A DNA stretch of 64,000 nt. It comes from Glebionis coronaria (taxonomy: Eukaryota; Streptophyta; Magnoliopsida; Asterales; Asteraceae). Position numbers and translations under genes: made by a program. Where the stretch lies: the NCBI GenBank assembly GCA_025667525.1, contig CM046882.1, positions 211,590,592-211,654,591 of the forward strand, in the 5' to 3' direction. The notes under the pieces were generated by a model, which saw only the letters and a program-made list of their open reading frames with translations, did no database searches and had not been told where the DNA came from. Shown piece by piece: positions 1-10,871 of this stretch; the stretch's first letter is position 1, and each line of letters opens with the position of its first letter.

Positions 1-129
1 GAATTATTTACCGACACTTCTCAAAATCCAAAGTCAGAAACGTTTATTTAAAGAAACGTAAAGACTAAAGAAGAAAGAAGAAAAGAAGCCCAAAAACAAA
101 GCCCATTCACAAGCCCACAATCACACGCC

Positions 130-137
130 TATAAATA
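130..137 (+). promoter_or_regulatory. TATA box of gypsy LTR fragment
   Basis: The sequence TATAAATA sits at the place where Gypsy-B LTRs carry CCCTATAAATACC, about 60 to 90 bases before the conserved GAGAGAGAAAG tract. It is the likely core promoter of this LTR. Unlike Gypsy-B, no perfect palindrome follows it. Confidence 0.6.
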
Positions 138-719
138 GGACTTCACTTCACCGTTTTAGAGACGAGTTAGTTTTAGTTAGTTTTACTTTTTTATTTTTCT
201 CTAGTTTTAGAGAGAGAAAGTTCTTAACTTTCTCTCACTAAGTTTTCATCTCTCTTTCTTTTGAATCTTTCAAGATTAAAACTTTGTATTGTTAATTTCA
301 TTAAACAAGTTTAAATTTAAGCTTTTAATCTTTAATCTCTTTCTACCTTTCTTTGATTTTGGTCCACTTTTGGTACGAATTACTTATGATTCGTGTTGTT
401 CATCTATGTTTTCGTGCTTAAAAGGTTAATCTTTTTATGTTTATTTAAGTTCTCATATGAATAAGCTTTAAGATCTTTGTGCTTATTGGCTTATTTATTT
501 GTTTAGCTTATTTACCTTTTTAAAAGTTTTTTAAAAAAGTTCATCTCTTTATTGTTTGATTTAAAAGTTGTTTATTTGAAGTTTAGATAGGTTTTTATTT
601 GAGCTTATTTGATCCGATTCATTTTAGATTCGTGCTAGTTTTGGTGTTGGCTTATTCCCATAGCTTATTTCCTTAGATTTATTTTCGTATCAATAGAGTT
701 ATCGGAAAGGGTAAAGCCC

Positions 720-1090
720 TTTTCCGACCACGTATTCCGACCACACCACACCCCTTATTCCGATCGTTTGATCGGAAAAGGGTTTATGATTATTCCGATT
801 GTAGGCTTTTCAGATATTCCGATTTTATGTTTTGTTGAGCATTCCGATTAGAACCATTTCCCATCATTCCGATAAGGGTATTTTTAGCTTATTCCGATTA
901 GCCTTTCCGATAGCACATTCCGATTGGTGCTTGTTTCCAGATTCCGATTGGACCCATTTCCCTTGTATTCCGATCATTGTTTCAGATTTGCCCTATTCCG
1001 ATACCATTATTCCGACCAGGGGTGGTTTTAATATTCTGATAGGGTTAGTTTTTAATATTCCGATTAAGGCGCTTTAGATATTCCGATTTG
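720..1090 (+). repeat. Dispersed ATTCCGAT motif array in LTR
   Basis: About sixteen copies of TTCCGA, mostly as ATTCCGAT, occur within about 370 bases, separated by 10 to 35 bases of unrelated T-rich sequence. The motif repeats but the spacers do not, so this is not a satellite or a tandem duplication. The same array occupies the equivalent LTR position in Gypsy-B. Confidence 0.8.
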
Positions 1091-1448
1091 GCTATTTTCC
1101 AATTGTTTAATTTCTTGTTTTTGCAAAGTTTCAAGTTTTAGATTTACTAAGTGTTCAAGTATTTTTCTAATATAGTCTTTAAGTTTCCAAGCATTTAGTT
1201 TTAACTTGACAATTTAGTTTAATCTGTTAAAGCTTTAATTTTACTCTTCGACACTTACTTATTTGTTATTAGTTCAAAATAGATAAAAAAACCAACACTT
1301 TTTTTTAACCAAGAACAAATCATTTCACTTTGAGCTGTGATCAATTCGAGAGGAGATACCGACAAACGAACTTTCAACTAGTAAAATCTTTGTATCAATA
1401 ATATACATGATCATGATAAAAAGGATACTCTAGAATAGTTTACCATCA

Positions 1449-2849
1449 CTATTCAGCAGATTCTTCTGCCAACTCCTTAAGAGTCGCCGGTGAGAATAAT
1501 TTCATGCCCAGCTTGTCGATCAAAAACATGATACGTCCTCGATCTAAAGCCTTTGTGAACATGTCATCCAGCTGATACTCAGTGTCGACAAAACATAGCT
1601 CGATCACTCCATTCTCCACTTGCTCTTTGATAAAGTGGTAGCGTATGTCAATATGCTTCGCCCGGGAGTGTTGAACGTAGTTGCAGCAAAGGGCAATGGT
1701 GCTTTTGTTGTCACAGTACATCGGAATTTTGTTGAAACCAAGACCGTAGTCAGTTAATTGTGATCTCATCCACAGAACTTGAGCACAAAAACCGGACATG
1801 GCAATGTATTCAGCCTCTGTACTGGATATCATAGCGCTTTTCTGCCTTTTAGATGCCCAACTAATCATTCTATCTCTAAGAAGTTGCACACTGCCAGAAG
1901 TGCTACGTCTAGTATCTTGACACCCAGCATGATCCGCATTTGCATAAGATATTAGTGCAATATAGGAGTCCTTCGGATACCATAGACCACGATAAAGTGT
2001 TCCTTTAATGTACCGAAAGATCCTTTTCACAACATGTAAGTGCTTTTTGGTAGGCCGAGCCTGATAACGGGAACACATGCATATAGCAAACTGCAAATCA
2101 GGCCTGTTAGCAGTCAGATAGAGAAGGGTGCCAATCATTCCATGATAAACTTTAGGATGGACAGTAATCCCATCCCTATCCTCATCCAACTTGGATCTCT
2201 CCGCCATTGGAGTATCCATGGGGTCACAGTTTTCAAAATGATATTTTTTCAAAGATTTAAGAGCATATTTTGATTGATTAATGAAAATGCCTCTGGGATT
2301 TTGAGAAATGTGTAACCCTAAGAAAAATGAAAATTTTCTCATCATCGACATCTTAAAGCGTGTGGACATGATTTTCTCAAAATGGACAGACAGTCTTTGA
2401 GTAGTGACAGAAAATATTATATCATCAACACAAATTTGTACCAGTATCATGTCATTGCCTTCCTTGAGAATGAACAATGTCGGGTCCGCTTTGCCTTTGG
2501 AGAAGCCTTCCGAGATGAGATAAGACGATAGGAGATCGTACCACGTGCGTGGAGCTTGTTTCAACCCATAAAGAGCCTTCTTAAGCTTTTACACATGATT
2601 ATGATACTCTGAGTTGACAAATCCATTCGGCTGGCTTACATAGACGTCTTCTCTTAATTCACCATTGAGAAATGCCGTCTTAACATCCATTTGGTAGACG
2701 ATCATGTTCATGTGAGCAGCAAAAGCAAGGAATAGTCTAATAGCCTCCAATCTAGCAACAGGAGCAAAGGATTCTTCAAAGTCAATACCCAAAGCTTGTT
2801 TGTAACCTCGAGCAACCAATCTAGACTTGTTGTTTAAAACACTACCCAA
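1449..2849 (-). pseudogene. Copia-A reverse transcriptase and RNase H
   Basis: The copia RT domain begins with [10 protein letters not shown] and [15 protein letters not shown], and continues with [12 protein letters not shown] and [13 protein letters not shown]. The polymerase active site reads CVDD (2421-2429 holds VDD), where most relatives have YVDD. RNase H follows, with YANADHAGC near 1920-1947, SSTEAEYIA near 1805-1835 and CDNKSTIAL near 1710-1735. It ends with the TKALDR motif and a stop at 1449. An in-frame TAA at about 2586-2588 lies just before the KKALYGLKQ motif, so the frame is broken in two. As a family RT makes cDNA from element RNA in virus-like particles and RNase H degrades the template. 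This copy cannot make an intact enzyme. Confidence 0.9.
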
Positions 2850-4219
2850 CTAATCGAGTTTGACCTTATATACCCACAATAATGTAAAGATGTCGACGTT
2901 GTAGAGTAAAGGAACTAATTCCCATACTTCAAGTCGTTGAAATTCATTAAGTTCCTCTTGCATGGCTTCAATCCATGAGGATTGTGTCATGGCTTGTTGG
3001 CAAGTTTTAGGTTCAACCTCGGAGAGAAATGCACCAAAGTAACAGTATAATGCACTTTCTTGTAATTGATGGCGTGTTAAGACTGGTCGATTGATGTCAC
3101 CAATAATATTGCGAATTGGGTGATCCCTTGTCCATTTGATGTTGTGATTTTCAATCCGTGGTAGTCTGGAGTAAACGGTTGCATGAGCTTCCTCTGAGGT
3201 AGACGCACCGTTAGGGTTTCTGGGTATTGGTGAACCAAAGAATGGAAGCTCTTGTAAGTGAGCAAATTCCGAGTCGTGATCATCATAATCCTCTTCAACA
3301 TCATCAGGAACGAGTGGAGGTTTTGATTCGGGTGTAGTTTGAGAAATGTTGGGGGATGGTGCATCTGGTTTAGTAGTGACTGTAGATGCATCAGATTGAT
3401 TTCCATTATCTTGAGCAACAACTTCGGGAATCAGAGATACTACTGCTGGTGCTGGAGAAGCATCACTTGGAGGATCAAAGAATTCATCAAACATAGGTTG
3501 AAATAACTCATCCCACTCGGGCCTTGTAGGTGGTGTAAATGATGGAGAAGTAGGATTGTCGGGAGTTAATCCGGAACTTATAGTACCGGTTCCCATCTCA
3601 TGAAGTGCGGGTTTAGAGCTACGTTGCTCAGAAGCCATCGTTGTCAGCTCATCAAAATCGGCATCAAAAGTTTCTACTATCTTGCCAATGCGAAGATTAT
3701 AAATCCGGTAAGCATTCTTTGCGGGTGAATAACCAATGAAAATTACAATATCAGCCTTCGGTTGAAGTTTTCCCAAATTCTCACTATTAGTATTTGGATA
3801 GCACAGTGCACCAAGCACATGAAGAAAGAAAATATCAGGTTTGTGTCCATGAAGAAGCTCATATGGAGTTTTTCTATGGCGCTTACGAATGATAGAGCGG
3901 TTTTGGGTATAACGTGTGGTTGCCACTACTTCAGCCGATAAGAATAAAGGATCATTCGCATAAATCAACATAGTTATAGCAGTTTCCATAAGTGTACAAT
4001 TACGTCTTTCCACGACACCGTTTTGTTGTGGAGTGAGAGCAACTGAAGTTTCATGTGAAATACCGATCTCTTCATAGTAGTCTCGTAGAGTCTGATTAAC
4101 GAACTCAGTTCCATTATCAGTTCGAATGCGGCGAACAGAGAATTAAGACGCACTTGGATCATCTTAAGAAAAGTAATAATATATGATGGTGCTTGATCCT
4201 TGGTTGCTAAGAACTTAAC
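2850..4219 (-). pseudogene. Copia-A integrase and integrase-RT linker
   Basis: The integrase core is recognisable: the second catalytic aspartate is in RTDNGTEF (4101-4124) and the glutamate in VVERRN (about 4000-4020). The usual copia sequence follows: KTPYELLHGHKPD, LGALCYPN and IFIGYSPAKNAYRIYN. After that comes a low-complexity acidic and proline-rich linker, then WIEAMQEELNEF leading into RT. A one-base shift near 4140 separates the first part of the core, which runs from about 4219 in another frame, from the rest. An in-frame TAG at 2850-2852 separates it from RT. Integrase joins element cDNA to the host chromosome; this copy is inactive. Confidence 0.85.
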
Positions 4220-4915
4220 CTATGTAAACCTTGAAAAATCATCCACCATGACGAGGATGTATTTTCGACCACTCACACTAGCCGTACGCATTGGCCCGCA
4301 AAGATCCATATGCAAAAGATACAGTGGTTCTTGGTTGGTGTCTTCAGCTTTAGGTTTGTATGATTTCTTGGTGCTTTTCCCCAATGAACACGCGGAACAT
4401 AAATCATCCTTGTTAAATTTGAGTTTTGGAAGACCACGAACAAGCTTGTTTTTAGCCAAATGGTTAATAGCATCAAAGTAAAGATGAGATAACCGGAGAT
4501 GCCACTACCATGACATTGTCTTAGATGCTTTGGAGAGAAGGCATATAGGAGAGGCAGCCATCATGTTTTGAATGGAAAGTGTGTAGAGATTATCCCCTCG
4601 AGAACCTTTTAACAAGTCATTTCCTACAAGATCACGAATGAAGCAACTATGTTGTGGAAAAGCAACCTCAAGGTTTGAATCACAAAATTGTCCCACTGAG
4701 AATAAATTATGACCGAGTCCCTCCACGTAATACACCCTTGAAATCGTTACATTCCCAATTTGATATTCACCATAACACATGATCTTTGCAATATGGTCGT
4801 TACCAAATTTCACCATTCCTAGAAACTTGCTAACGAAATTTTTGAGCATCGAGCGGTCTCCGGTCATATGCTTGGAGCATCCCGAGTCCAAGTACCAAAG
4901 GCTGATTTGGACCAC
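4220..4915 (-). pseudogene. Copia-A aspartic protease and GAG-pre-integrase
   Basis: The start has WYLDSGCSKHMTG (about 4862-4896), the usual copia aspartic protease active site, D-S-G here. The fold continues through LGHNLFSVGQFCD. It is followed by the GAG-pre-integrase segment with HLRLSHLYFDAINHLA, CSACSLGKSTKKSYK and HMDLCGP; the last holds the first integrase aspartate (about 4290-4315). An in-frame TAG near 4505 falls directly before HLRLSH and another stop closes the frame near 4217. The protease releases gag, RT and integrase from the polyprotein. The family assignment is firm from the motif; the enzyme is dead. Confidence 0.85.
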
Positions 4916-7860
4916 CTAAAAGTATCACCAGACAAAGACGATGTATCAGAATCTAACTGTTCCTCTGTGTTAGAAGGTACAGATATAATTATCTTAGATT
5001 TGCTATCAGAAGAGTTCTTAAGCTTCCAAATTTTCTTCCTAGATGTCGGCTTAGAGTCTAGTTGTCTAAAGCCCTAAGGTATTTCTTCACTGGTAGGCAC
5101 AATAGTGGACGCAGACCTAGGTAAAGGGCGCTTTTTCTATTTCTTAGTGCTAGAGTTCCTAGTTAAAGGACGTTGAGACCTAACTTCAGTGGATGTGATC
5201 CTAGTCAAAGGGCACTTAGTTCCATTTGCAGTGAAGGTCCTACTAGTGGGTTGCCATTGCCATCCAACTTGGGTGAATTTCTTCCCCGTTGGTTTCCATT
5301 CAAGGTTGTTCCTAATGGCATACATTTCATTAACATGGTCAACAAGGTATAAATCATGACGCTGAGAAAACATGCATTCATTACATTTTTAACATCTCAA
5401 ATTAGAATTCACATTTTGCTTAGGCTTCTGCATAGAGGCGGAACCTTTTGTCTTAGCTACATGATTCTTTTTATTTAAATCTGAAATAACATTCCTAGGA
5501 TGAACTTCTACTTTCTTCTTCATAGTGCTACTAGTGGAAGGCTTGATCCTATCTTTCTTTACTTGAGATCCTTTAGCCTTAGTAAATGCAGTTACTCCTA
5601 TAGAAGGCAAGGGAACATTAGTGGCAGATTTTGATTTAGCCTTGATGGGTGTGTTTAAAGTAGGCTTAGCTCCTGGGGTCTTATTGAATGGAGTCATGGC
5701 AATGGTGGGAGGTTGTTGTTAAGTGGTGCAGAACTCGGTGGGCCTATGAAATTAAGGTATGATAGGCAACATTGAACCCGCTCAATATATAAATGAGCAG
5801 CATTGTACTCGTTGTTTGTGGGATCAGATTCATATAGGTCATCTAAAATGTCCCTTATAAGAAGCACATGCCTAATTGCCTTTTTCATATAATCCGTGTA
5901 AACCATTGAATTCTTAAGGACCGGTTCCTATAAAGCACAACTTCTTTTGTTTTTTTAGCACTAGAGGTCGAGGCAGAGATTGTAGCTACATTATCAATAA
6001 CTTCTTGTCCTTTGAGTTCAAGTGTCTCTTTTAATTCAGCTAAAACCATGTTCTTGTCTATGAGCTGAATATTTAAGTCAGAGATTTCCTCACACTTTTG
6101 GTTCAGTTGGTCAACAAGTGACTTTTGCTCTGTCGCATTAAAAGCGAAGCGTTCTTCTAGTGAACCATAAATTTGTGAGAAGCCCTGCTTTACTTTATCA
6201 AACTCCCCTAGCATAGAAGTAATTCTATTTTATAGGGCATGGTTTTTATTCTCTGCAGCCTCTAGTTCCACTTTCTCTACTAAAGACTCTGTCTTAACTC
6301 TCATGATTTCTTCCTCTAATGTCTGAACCACCGGAATCATCTTGTCACTTGTCTCTACGTTGTTTTCACAATCATTTGTTTTGGAAAGAGTTTCATTTTA
6401 GATTGTTGTTCAGTTTCAAGAGATATACAATGTTGTTGAAGCTCGTCAAAACGTTTTGAAAGTGAGTTATAAGAATCTTGAAGCTTTAAAAATTCAGCGT
6501 TAGATTCGTGACAAGAATGATTATCTACATTATTCACAAGTTCAACAATATTCACAGAGAGAGCACTCACATCATCACATTTATTCACAACAGATGTAAT
6601 CTCAATAGCACATTTAATAGTCACAACTTGCATCACATCGAGAGATATCACTTGATCCAAGAATCGGTCATATTCGGACAAAATCTTTTCTTTCTCAATT
6701 AAATTTTGCTCATAAGCATCATCCATTTCATAGAAAACTTTTTGAACTTCAGCCATTTCGAAATTAAGATTATCTCCGAGATCTAGAAAGCCCTCTTTAA
6801 GATTGTTTACAAACAAAACGATCTCTTTCCCAAACACCGATTTCATGTGTTCGAAAGCCCATTCTCCGGCGGTTTGAGCCGTTGAAGTCGTACATTCCCT
6901 AATGACCTTGTCAAAACTGGTAAAGTATCGTCTAATCTCTTTCAAGCTTTCCAATACCGTACTTACCGGTGGAAGACCCTTAGGAATTTCCTTAGGTTCA
7001 TTCGGGTTGACAAGTGTAAGAAATATACTAGGGTTTTCTCTACTGTACACAGAATTTGGTGTATGGATACATTCCCTTTGTATATTAAAGTGAGTTCTAA
7101 AATCTGTTTTTGCGTTCTCTTGATTTTGTTTATCATAATCAAACTTAGGATATTCCAAAAGCATTTTTGACCGATTCTCGTCAATGAGTGATATATGCTC
7201 GGAATCATTTGAATTACCAATCGGGTCTAAGACCAAACCTAATGTTGTTGCATCATAAATTCACGGGTTGTAGTTAAGAGCTTGCTTTGCATAACCTGGG
7301 TTAGGTGGTAGGTCTGTTAGACGCGATAGAGTAAATTCCTTAAAAGATGAATGAAACAAGTGTACTAAATATGAAGTGGAGTATTGTTTTAAAAGCGAAA
7401 TTTCAATCTTTTTAATTTTATCAGACGCCTTAATTTCCATTTCAACCCTTTTAGACTCGATAATTTCGAAATCCGTTTGCAGTTTTTTAAAATTAGTAAC
7501 GACTAACTCTTTCTCTTTAAGTTCTTTTGAAAGATTTTCTCTTAAATGTTCAACTTCTAGCAAGTTATCCATTTGGACTTTCCAAAACTTATCAAACTCT
7601 GGATTAGTTAAGGTATTGGTTGAATGAGTTAATTTCAAGGTTTGAACCTTTTCCTTGTACAAAGCAAGCGCGGCAGATAAGGTCTGATTAACACTTAGGG
7701 TTTCAAGGACCGCAATATTCATTTGGCCTAGCATAGATGCCGAAACCATTACCAAATCTTGTTGAGCAGGAGAATTCGTATTCGTAATAGCTCCCGAATG
7801 TGTTTCACTCAAAGTCTGAGGACTTGCATTGATATTACTATCATTGGTAGTATTAGGTAC
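4916..7860 (-). pseudogene. Copia-A coiled-coil region between gag and protease
   Basis: About 2.9 kb separates the CCHC knuckle (8139-8180) from the protease (4.9 kb). It is spread over broken frames at 7812-7261, 7236-6355, 6214-5885, 5906-5694, 5697-5389 and 5373-5137. The translated pieces are rich in Glu, Lys, Leu, Asn and Gln, with heptad-like stretches such as ELKEKELVVTNFKKLQ and LSKRFDELQQHCISLE, so a long coiled coil is likely. The last part (about 5700-5140) is basic and Ser/Thr-rich. Many copia polyproteins put protease within a few hundred codons of the CCHC; here nearly 1000 codons intervene. The matching start of this region is in Copia-B at 13.6-14.08 kb, which argues that it belongs to the family. 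Function unknown. Confidence 0.65.
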
Positions 7861-7869
7861 CTCAGCGAT

Positions 7870-8312
7870 TTAGTCAGACCCATAGAGCGAGAGATTTGGC
7901 ATAAGAGCTTCCTTGGTGGTGTTGAGGTCATCATAGTCTAAATCATATGCATCAAGATCATTGCATTGATATGCTGTATTTTGAGTGTAAGACGTTGTGA
8001 GTCCCTCATTTTCTGCAACTCTTGGATCCGTGAGAAATGGTAACTCCTCCTCATCGAGCTCTCGACCTTGTGCTTGAGCGTTTACAAGTAAATCTTTTCT
8101 TGAAACCATGTACCAACCCTTTTCCTCTTGGGTTTCTTACACTCCCGAGCCATATGTCCTTCCCCTTTGCAGTTGTAGCAGATGATCATCTTCACTTTGC
8201 CAGTATTTTTTCCTCTTGGAGCAGTATTAATTGGGCGTGCACCGGTATTGGATTAGCTTGGTCTCCCCTAAAGTGGTTGCACTGTAACTCTACCATCTTG
8301 AATTGTTGCTTG
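7870..8312 (-). pseudogene. Copia-A gag, CCHC zinc knuckle part
   Basis: A complete retroviral-type zinc knuckle, CYNCKGEGHMAREC, is encoded at 8180-8139. It is followed by a basic KKPKRKR tract, then TWFQEK and an acidic stretch (DEEELPFLTDP, then a Tyr/Asp-rich LDAYDLDYDDLN). Copia-B has the same series at 13137-13440. The knuckle binds element RNA for packaging. Upstream of it the frame is interrupted by stops (between 8312 and about 8200), so gag is not continuous. The reading frame from 8109 to a stop near 7870 remains open. Confidence 0.8.
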
Positions 8313-9545
8313 TTAACGAGAGTTAAAAGAATTTCTCAACTGATTATTTGTTGGAGATGGTCCTCTGTAACCTCTTTTGTTCAACGTTTGAGTTATATAG
8401 GCAGACATTTGTGCTAGTACATCAGTGGGATTGTCCCCTAGTTTCAACTCAGGAACTAGAACCTCATCATAGTAGTATAAAACTGGTGCTTGTGGAGCTA
8501 CATATACACTTGAAGGAGTACTGACATGTTGTGAATTGTGGGGTTGAGGAACTTCTTGTTGCTGGTAGGTGCTGGCAGGATTTGTAGGTGGTTGATAAGG
8601 AGAGTATGGATGTTGAGCATATGGTGATAGATGTGAATCATGTTGTGATGATGATGGTGTTGGTAGTTGATATTGTTGCTCATATGATGTAGGTGGTTGT
8701 GGTAATATCGAATACGGTGGAAAGCTTGGAGTCTGAAACATGGGCTTGTGATATGATTGTTGTCCCATAGCATACGGAGTGTTGTTATATGACAATGTTG
8801 GATGATTTGCCATTAATGCCAATGGTTCGGAATAAGATCCTTGAGACATATGTTTCTGGAGCACATGCTTCTTGTGTTGCTGCAAGAAAGCATATAGTTG
8901 ATCTAAATTTGATTTGTGCAAATCCCGAATCAATTTAACGTCAGTGACGTATTGGCTCCACTCTGGGGGTAACGTGTTCAAAAACTTGGTGTTGAGCTGA
9001 AACTAAGCAATCGTTAGATTATACACATTCAAATCATTCATCAACGTAGTGAAACGCCAATAGTAGTCATGAAGAGTTTCCCCTGGAATGTATGAAAACC
9101 TATCGAACAAATCATAATGTTGACACTTTTATTCCTGCTTGGAAAGTGAAGTCCCTTGTAACAAAACTATTAAGCGATCCCAAAGCTCCTTTGCTACCTT
9201 GTGTTTGCTTTTCATACGATAAATATCAGGTGGAAGAGCTTGAAGTATAGTTTGAACGGCCTTCTCATCCGCATCATCAATGATTTGGTTGGCAGGCGTT
9301 AAATCAGAAAATTGCCTTGGCCGAGTCACATTGTCTATAGTAATTTCGCCCCAATCAAGTGGTCCTTGCTCAATGGATTGAACCATACGTCTCCCACTGG
9401 GTCTTCCCATAATATACGACATCATGCGACCTTTCCATGCTTCAAATAGCTCTTTGATAAGCAATGGTGGAAGGGTATCGGTACCCGAGATGATAGAAAG
9501 GTCAGTAAGCGATGTCATTGTAGGCATGAATGAATGTGAGTTCAT
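8313..9545 (-). pseudogene. Copia-A gag, N-terminal and central part
   Basis: Gag probably starts at the ATG at 9545 or an in-frame ATG shortly after. The segment LTDLSIISGTDTLPPLL aligns with the Copia-B start (LTDKSILSGTDNRPPML). The core includes VQTILQALPPDIY and KHKVAKELWDRL, typical of copia gag. In-frame stops lie near 9129 and near 9002, after which the same frame resumes with LNTLPPEWSQYVTDVKLI. A Gln, Tyr, Pro and His-rich low-complexity segment then runs to 8313. Gag would form the virus-like particle. Decayed copy. Confidence 0.85.
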
Positions 9546-10347
9546 TTTTGATCACTTGAAGAAAGATTACCAAAATGATCGAGCAATGAAATAAGGTTAA
9601 GTGTTTTAGTGTTGTTTATACAAGATGTTCTTATCTTTTGGTTGTGTGTTTTTGTGAAAGTCTATAAAAGAAATGCAAAGTCGAAAAATCCTCTAAGTTG
9701 TGCAAATTCTTCACAATACCCAAAATCCGTCGCAATAATCCCAACAAGTATTCTATCGCAATAACACAAAGATTTTGTCGCAGTACCCAAACAAGTATTT
9801 GTCGCAGTATCAAAGAATCTGTCGCAATGCACACACTGAATCTGTCGCAATACCAAAGAATATGTCGCAACGCACACAACTGAATCTGTCGTAATGTACA
9901 CAAATAACTCTGTCGCAATAATACAAAGTGAGTTGTCGCAATAACTAAAGATTGATCTATCGCAATACCACAATATCTGTCGCAATGCACACAAAATAAC
10001 TATGTAGCAATGTGTATCGCAATGAGAAACCCTATCGCAATAGTGGTCGCAATAATGGTCGCAATACAGAAACCCTAGGCCTTTGCAATGGAAATCAAGC
10101 CAATCTGTCGCAATAATGTTACTGTTCCGAAATTTGAGATAAAAAAATGAGATGCCTAAAAAACCGTGATTTTAACCAAACCAAAGCACCCAAATCTCTA
10201 CCACAACTATGTAGAAGATATGTGGATTACTTGGAATAACAAAAACACGAAAAAAAAATTGAAACTTGGGTATAGATCAATAAAAAACACACGCACACAC
10301 TAAAAATAAGCATGAACAAAACAAAACCTACCTCTGTTTCATCCCAT
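9546..10347 (-). repeat. Copia-A 5' leader with ATTGCGAC motif array
   Basis: This is the untranslated leader between primer site and gag. From about 9725 to 10110 it carries roughly eighteen copies of a motif that reads ATTGCGAC or ATTGCGAT on the element strand (GTCGCAAT on plus), separated by 8 to 25 bases of unrelated sequence. Copia-B has the same kind of array in the same place. Short ORFs across it (near 9631-9994) are by-products of the repeats. Confidence 0.8.
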
Positions 10348-10361
10348 GGCTCTTGTTACCA
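10348..10361 (-). other. Copia-A primer-binding site (initiator Met tRNA type)
   Basis: On the minus strand TGGTAACAAGAGCC starts two bases after the LTR end (TCTACA). This matches the usual copia primer site TGGTATCAGAGCC, complementary to the 3' end of initiator methionine tRNA, with small changes. It marks where minus-strand cDNA synthesis would begin. Confidence 0.8.
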
Positions 10362-10483
10362 ATTGTAGAACCTTGGTAATTTATGATCTAACAAGAGGGT
10401 TGATGTTTCTTGAGAGAGAAAGCAGACAGAGAAAGATGAGAGAAAATGTGTGTAATATATGAAATAAATGAAACAACCAACAC

Positions 10484-10513
10484 CCCTTTCCATGAAGGAA
10501 AGGGTTTTATATA
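10484..10513 (-). promoter_or_regulatory. Copia-A TATA box with adjacent 8-bp hairpin
   Basis: TATATAAAA (10513-10505, minus) is followed at once by the perfect palindrome CCCTTTCC-ttcat-GGAAAGGG (10504-10484). Copia-B has the same layout with one base pair changed on both arms. Confidence 0.65.
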
Positions 10514-10615
10514 CCCAAGTCCATTAGTGGACTTAGGCTTCCGGCCCATGAACATGCTCATGGGTCGGGCTAATATAAAATGTAACTAACTTATACTACG
10601 AGCCCTTAACTATAT

Positions 10616-10718
10616 TGTTGGAATGACCGACACTTTCTAAATATGAAAAACGTATTTCCAACATAAATATCAGTTGGAAATACGTTTTACATATTAGAAA
10701 GGATCGGTTACTCCAACA
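10616..10718. repeat. 103-bp palindrome shared by two divergent LTRs
   Basis: Arms at 10616-10662 and 10673-10718 are inverted copies with a few mismatches and one indel, around a 10-base spacer. Both outer ends read TGTTGGA outward-in, which is the copia LTR start. So the palindrome is at once the first part of the Copia-B LTR (plus) and the first part of the Copia-A LTR (minus). Confidence 0.85.
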
Positions 10719-10840
10719 ATAGTCTAAGTAATAGCTCGTAGTTTAGTTTCACTAATATTAAACAATTAAGGCCATGTCAAGCCTACAACATGTGTAGGCC
10801 GGCCCAACTTGTAAGCCCAAGCCCATCTCATGGGCTTGGG

Positions 10841-10871
10841 TATATAAACCCTCTCCTTGTATGGAGAGGGT
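10841..10871 (+). promoter_or_regulatory. Copia-B TATA box with adjacent 9-bp hairpin
   Basis: TATATAAA at 10841-10848 runs directly into a perfect palindrome, ACCCTCTCC-ttgtat-GGAGAGGGT (10848-10871). With the Copia-A LTR, 330 bases away and facing the other way, this forms a divergent promoter pair. Confidence 0.65.

Larger units (their letters stand above)
1..1397 (+). repeat. Ty3/gypsy LTR fragment (U3 end, R, U5)
   Basis: This non-coding stretch aligns by eye with the LTRs of Gypsy-B at 18.7-20.07 kb. Both have a TATA box, then a tract around TTTTAGAGAGAGAAAG, then CTTTGTATTG, then the phrase TCGTGCTTAAAAGGTTAATC or a close variant, then an array of ATTCCGAT motifs, and an end near TCAATTCGA. 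It starts inside U3 because the window cuts it, and it ends in TGTATCA at 1397. No primer-binding site follows, so it is either a 3' LTR of an element to the left or a truncated 5' LTR. It abuts the 3' end of Copia-A, whose own 3' LTR is missing. Small ORFs here are chance. Confidence 0.8.
1449..10718 (-). mobile_element. Copia-A: decayed Ty1/copia retrotransposon
   Basis: Read on the minus strand the order is 5' LTR (10718-10364), a Met-tRNA-type primer site, a leader full of ATTGCGAC motifs, gag with a CCHC knuckle, a long coiled-coil region, aspartic protease, GAG-pre-integrase, integrase, then reverse transcriptase and RNase H. Protease-integrase-RT order is diagnostic of Ty1/copia. The coding region carries many stops and several frameshifts. 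No 3' LTR is found: at 1398 the sequence passes into a gypsy LTR. The element is therefore truncated as well as decayed. Copia-B at 10.6-14.1 kb is a close relative. Confidence 0.9.
10364..10718 (-). repeat. Copia-A 5' LTR
   Basis: The minus-strand LTR runs from TGTTGGAG (10718) to TCTACA (10364), so it has copia-style TG...CA ends and is about 355 bases long. It contains a TATA box (10505-10513) and a CT-rich tract downstream. It is homologous throughout to the Copia-B LTR but clearly diverged. Its first 103 bases are the palindrome shared with Copia-B. No second copy is present at the other end of the element. Confidence 0.8.

Noticed and set aside
832..1077. 81-codon ORF in the first LTR
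   Set aside because: It is made of the ATTCCGAT array read through (Ile-Pro-Ile, Ser-Asp repeats) and has no homology to element proteins.
9631..9994. Overlapping minus-strand ORFs of 110-119 codons in the Copia-A leader
   Set aside because: They are translations of the GTCGCAAT array and lie upstream of gag; repetitive Cys/Asp/Arg content follows from the motif.
9725..10110. CRISPR-like array (short repeats with different spacers)
   Set aside because: The repeats are only about 8 bases, spacing is irregular, there are no cas genes and the genome is a plant.
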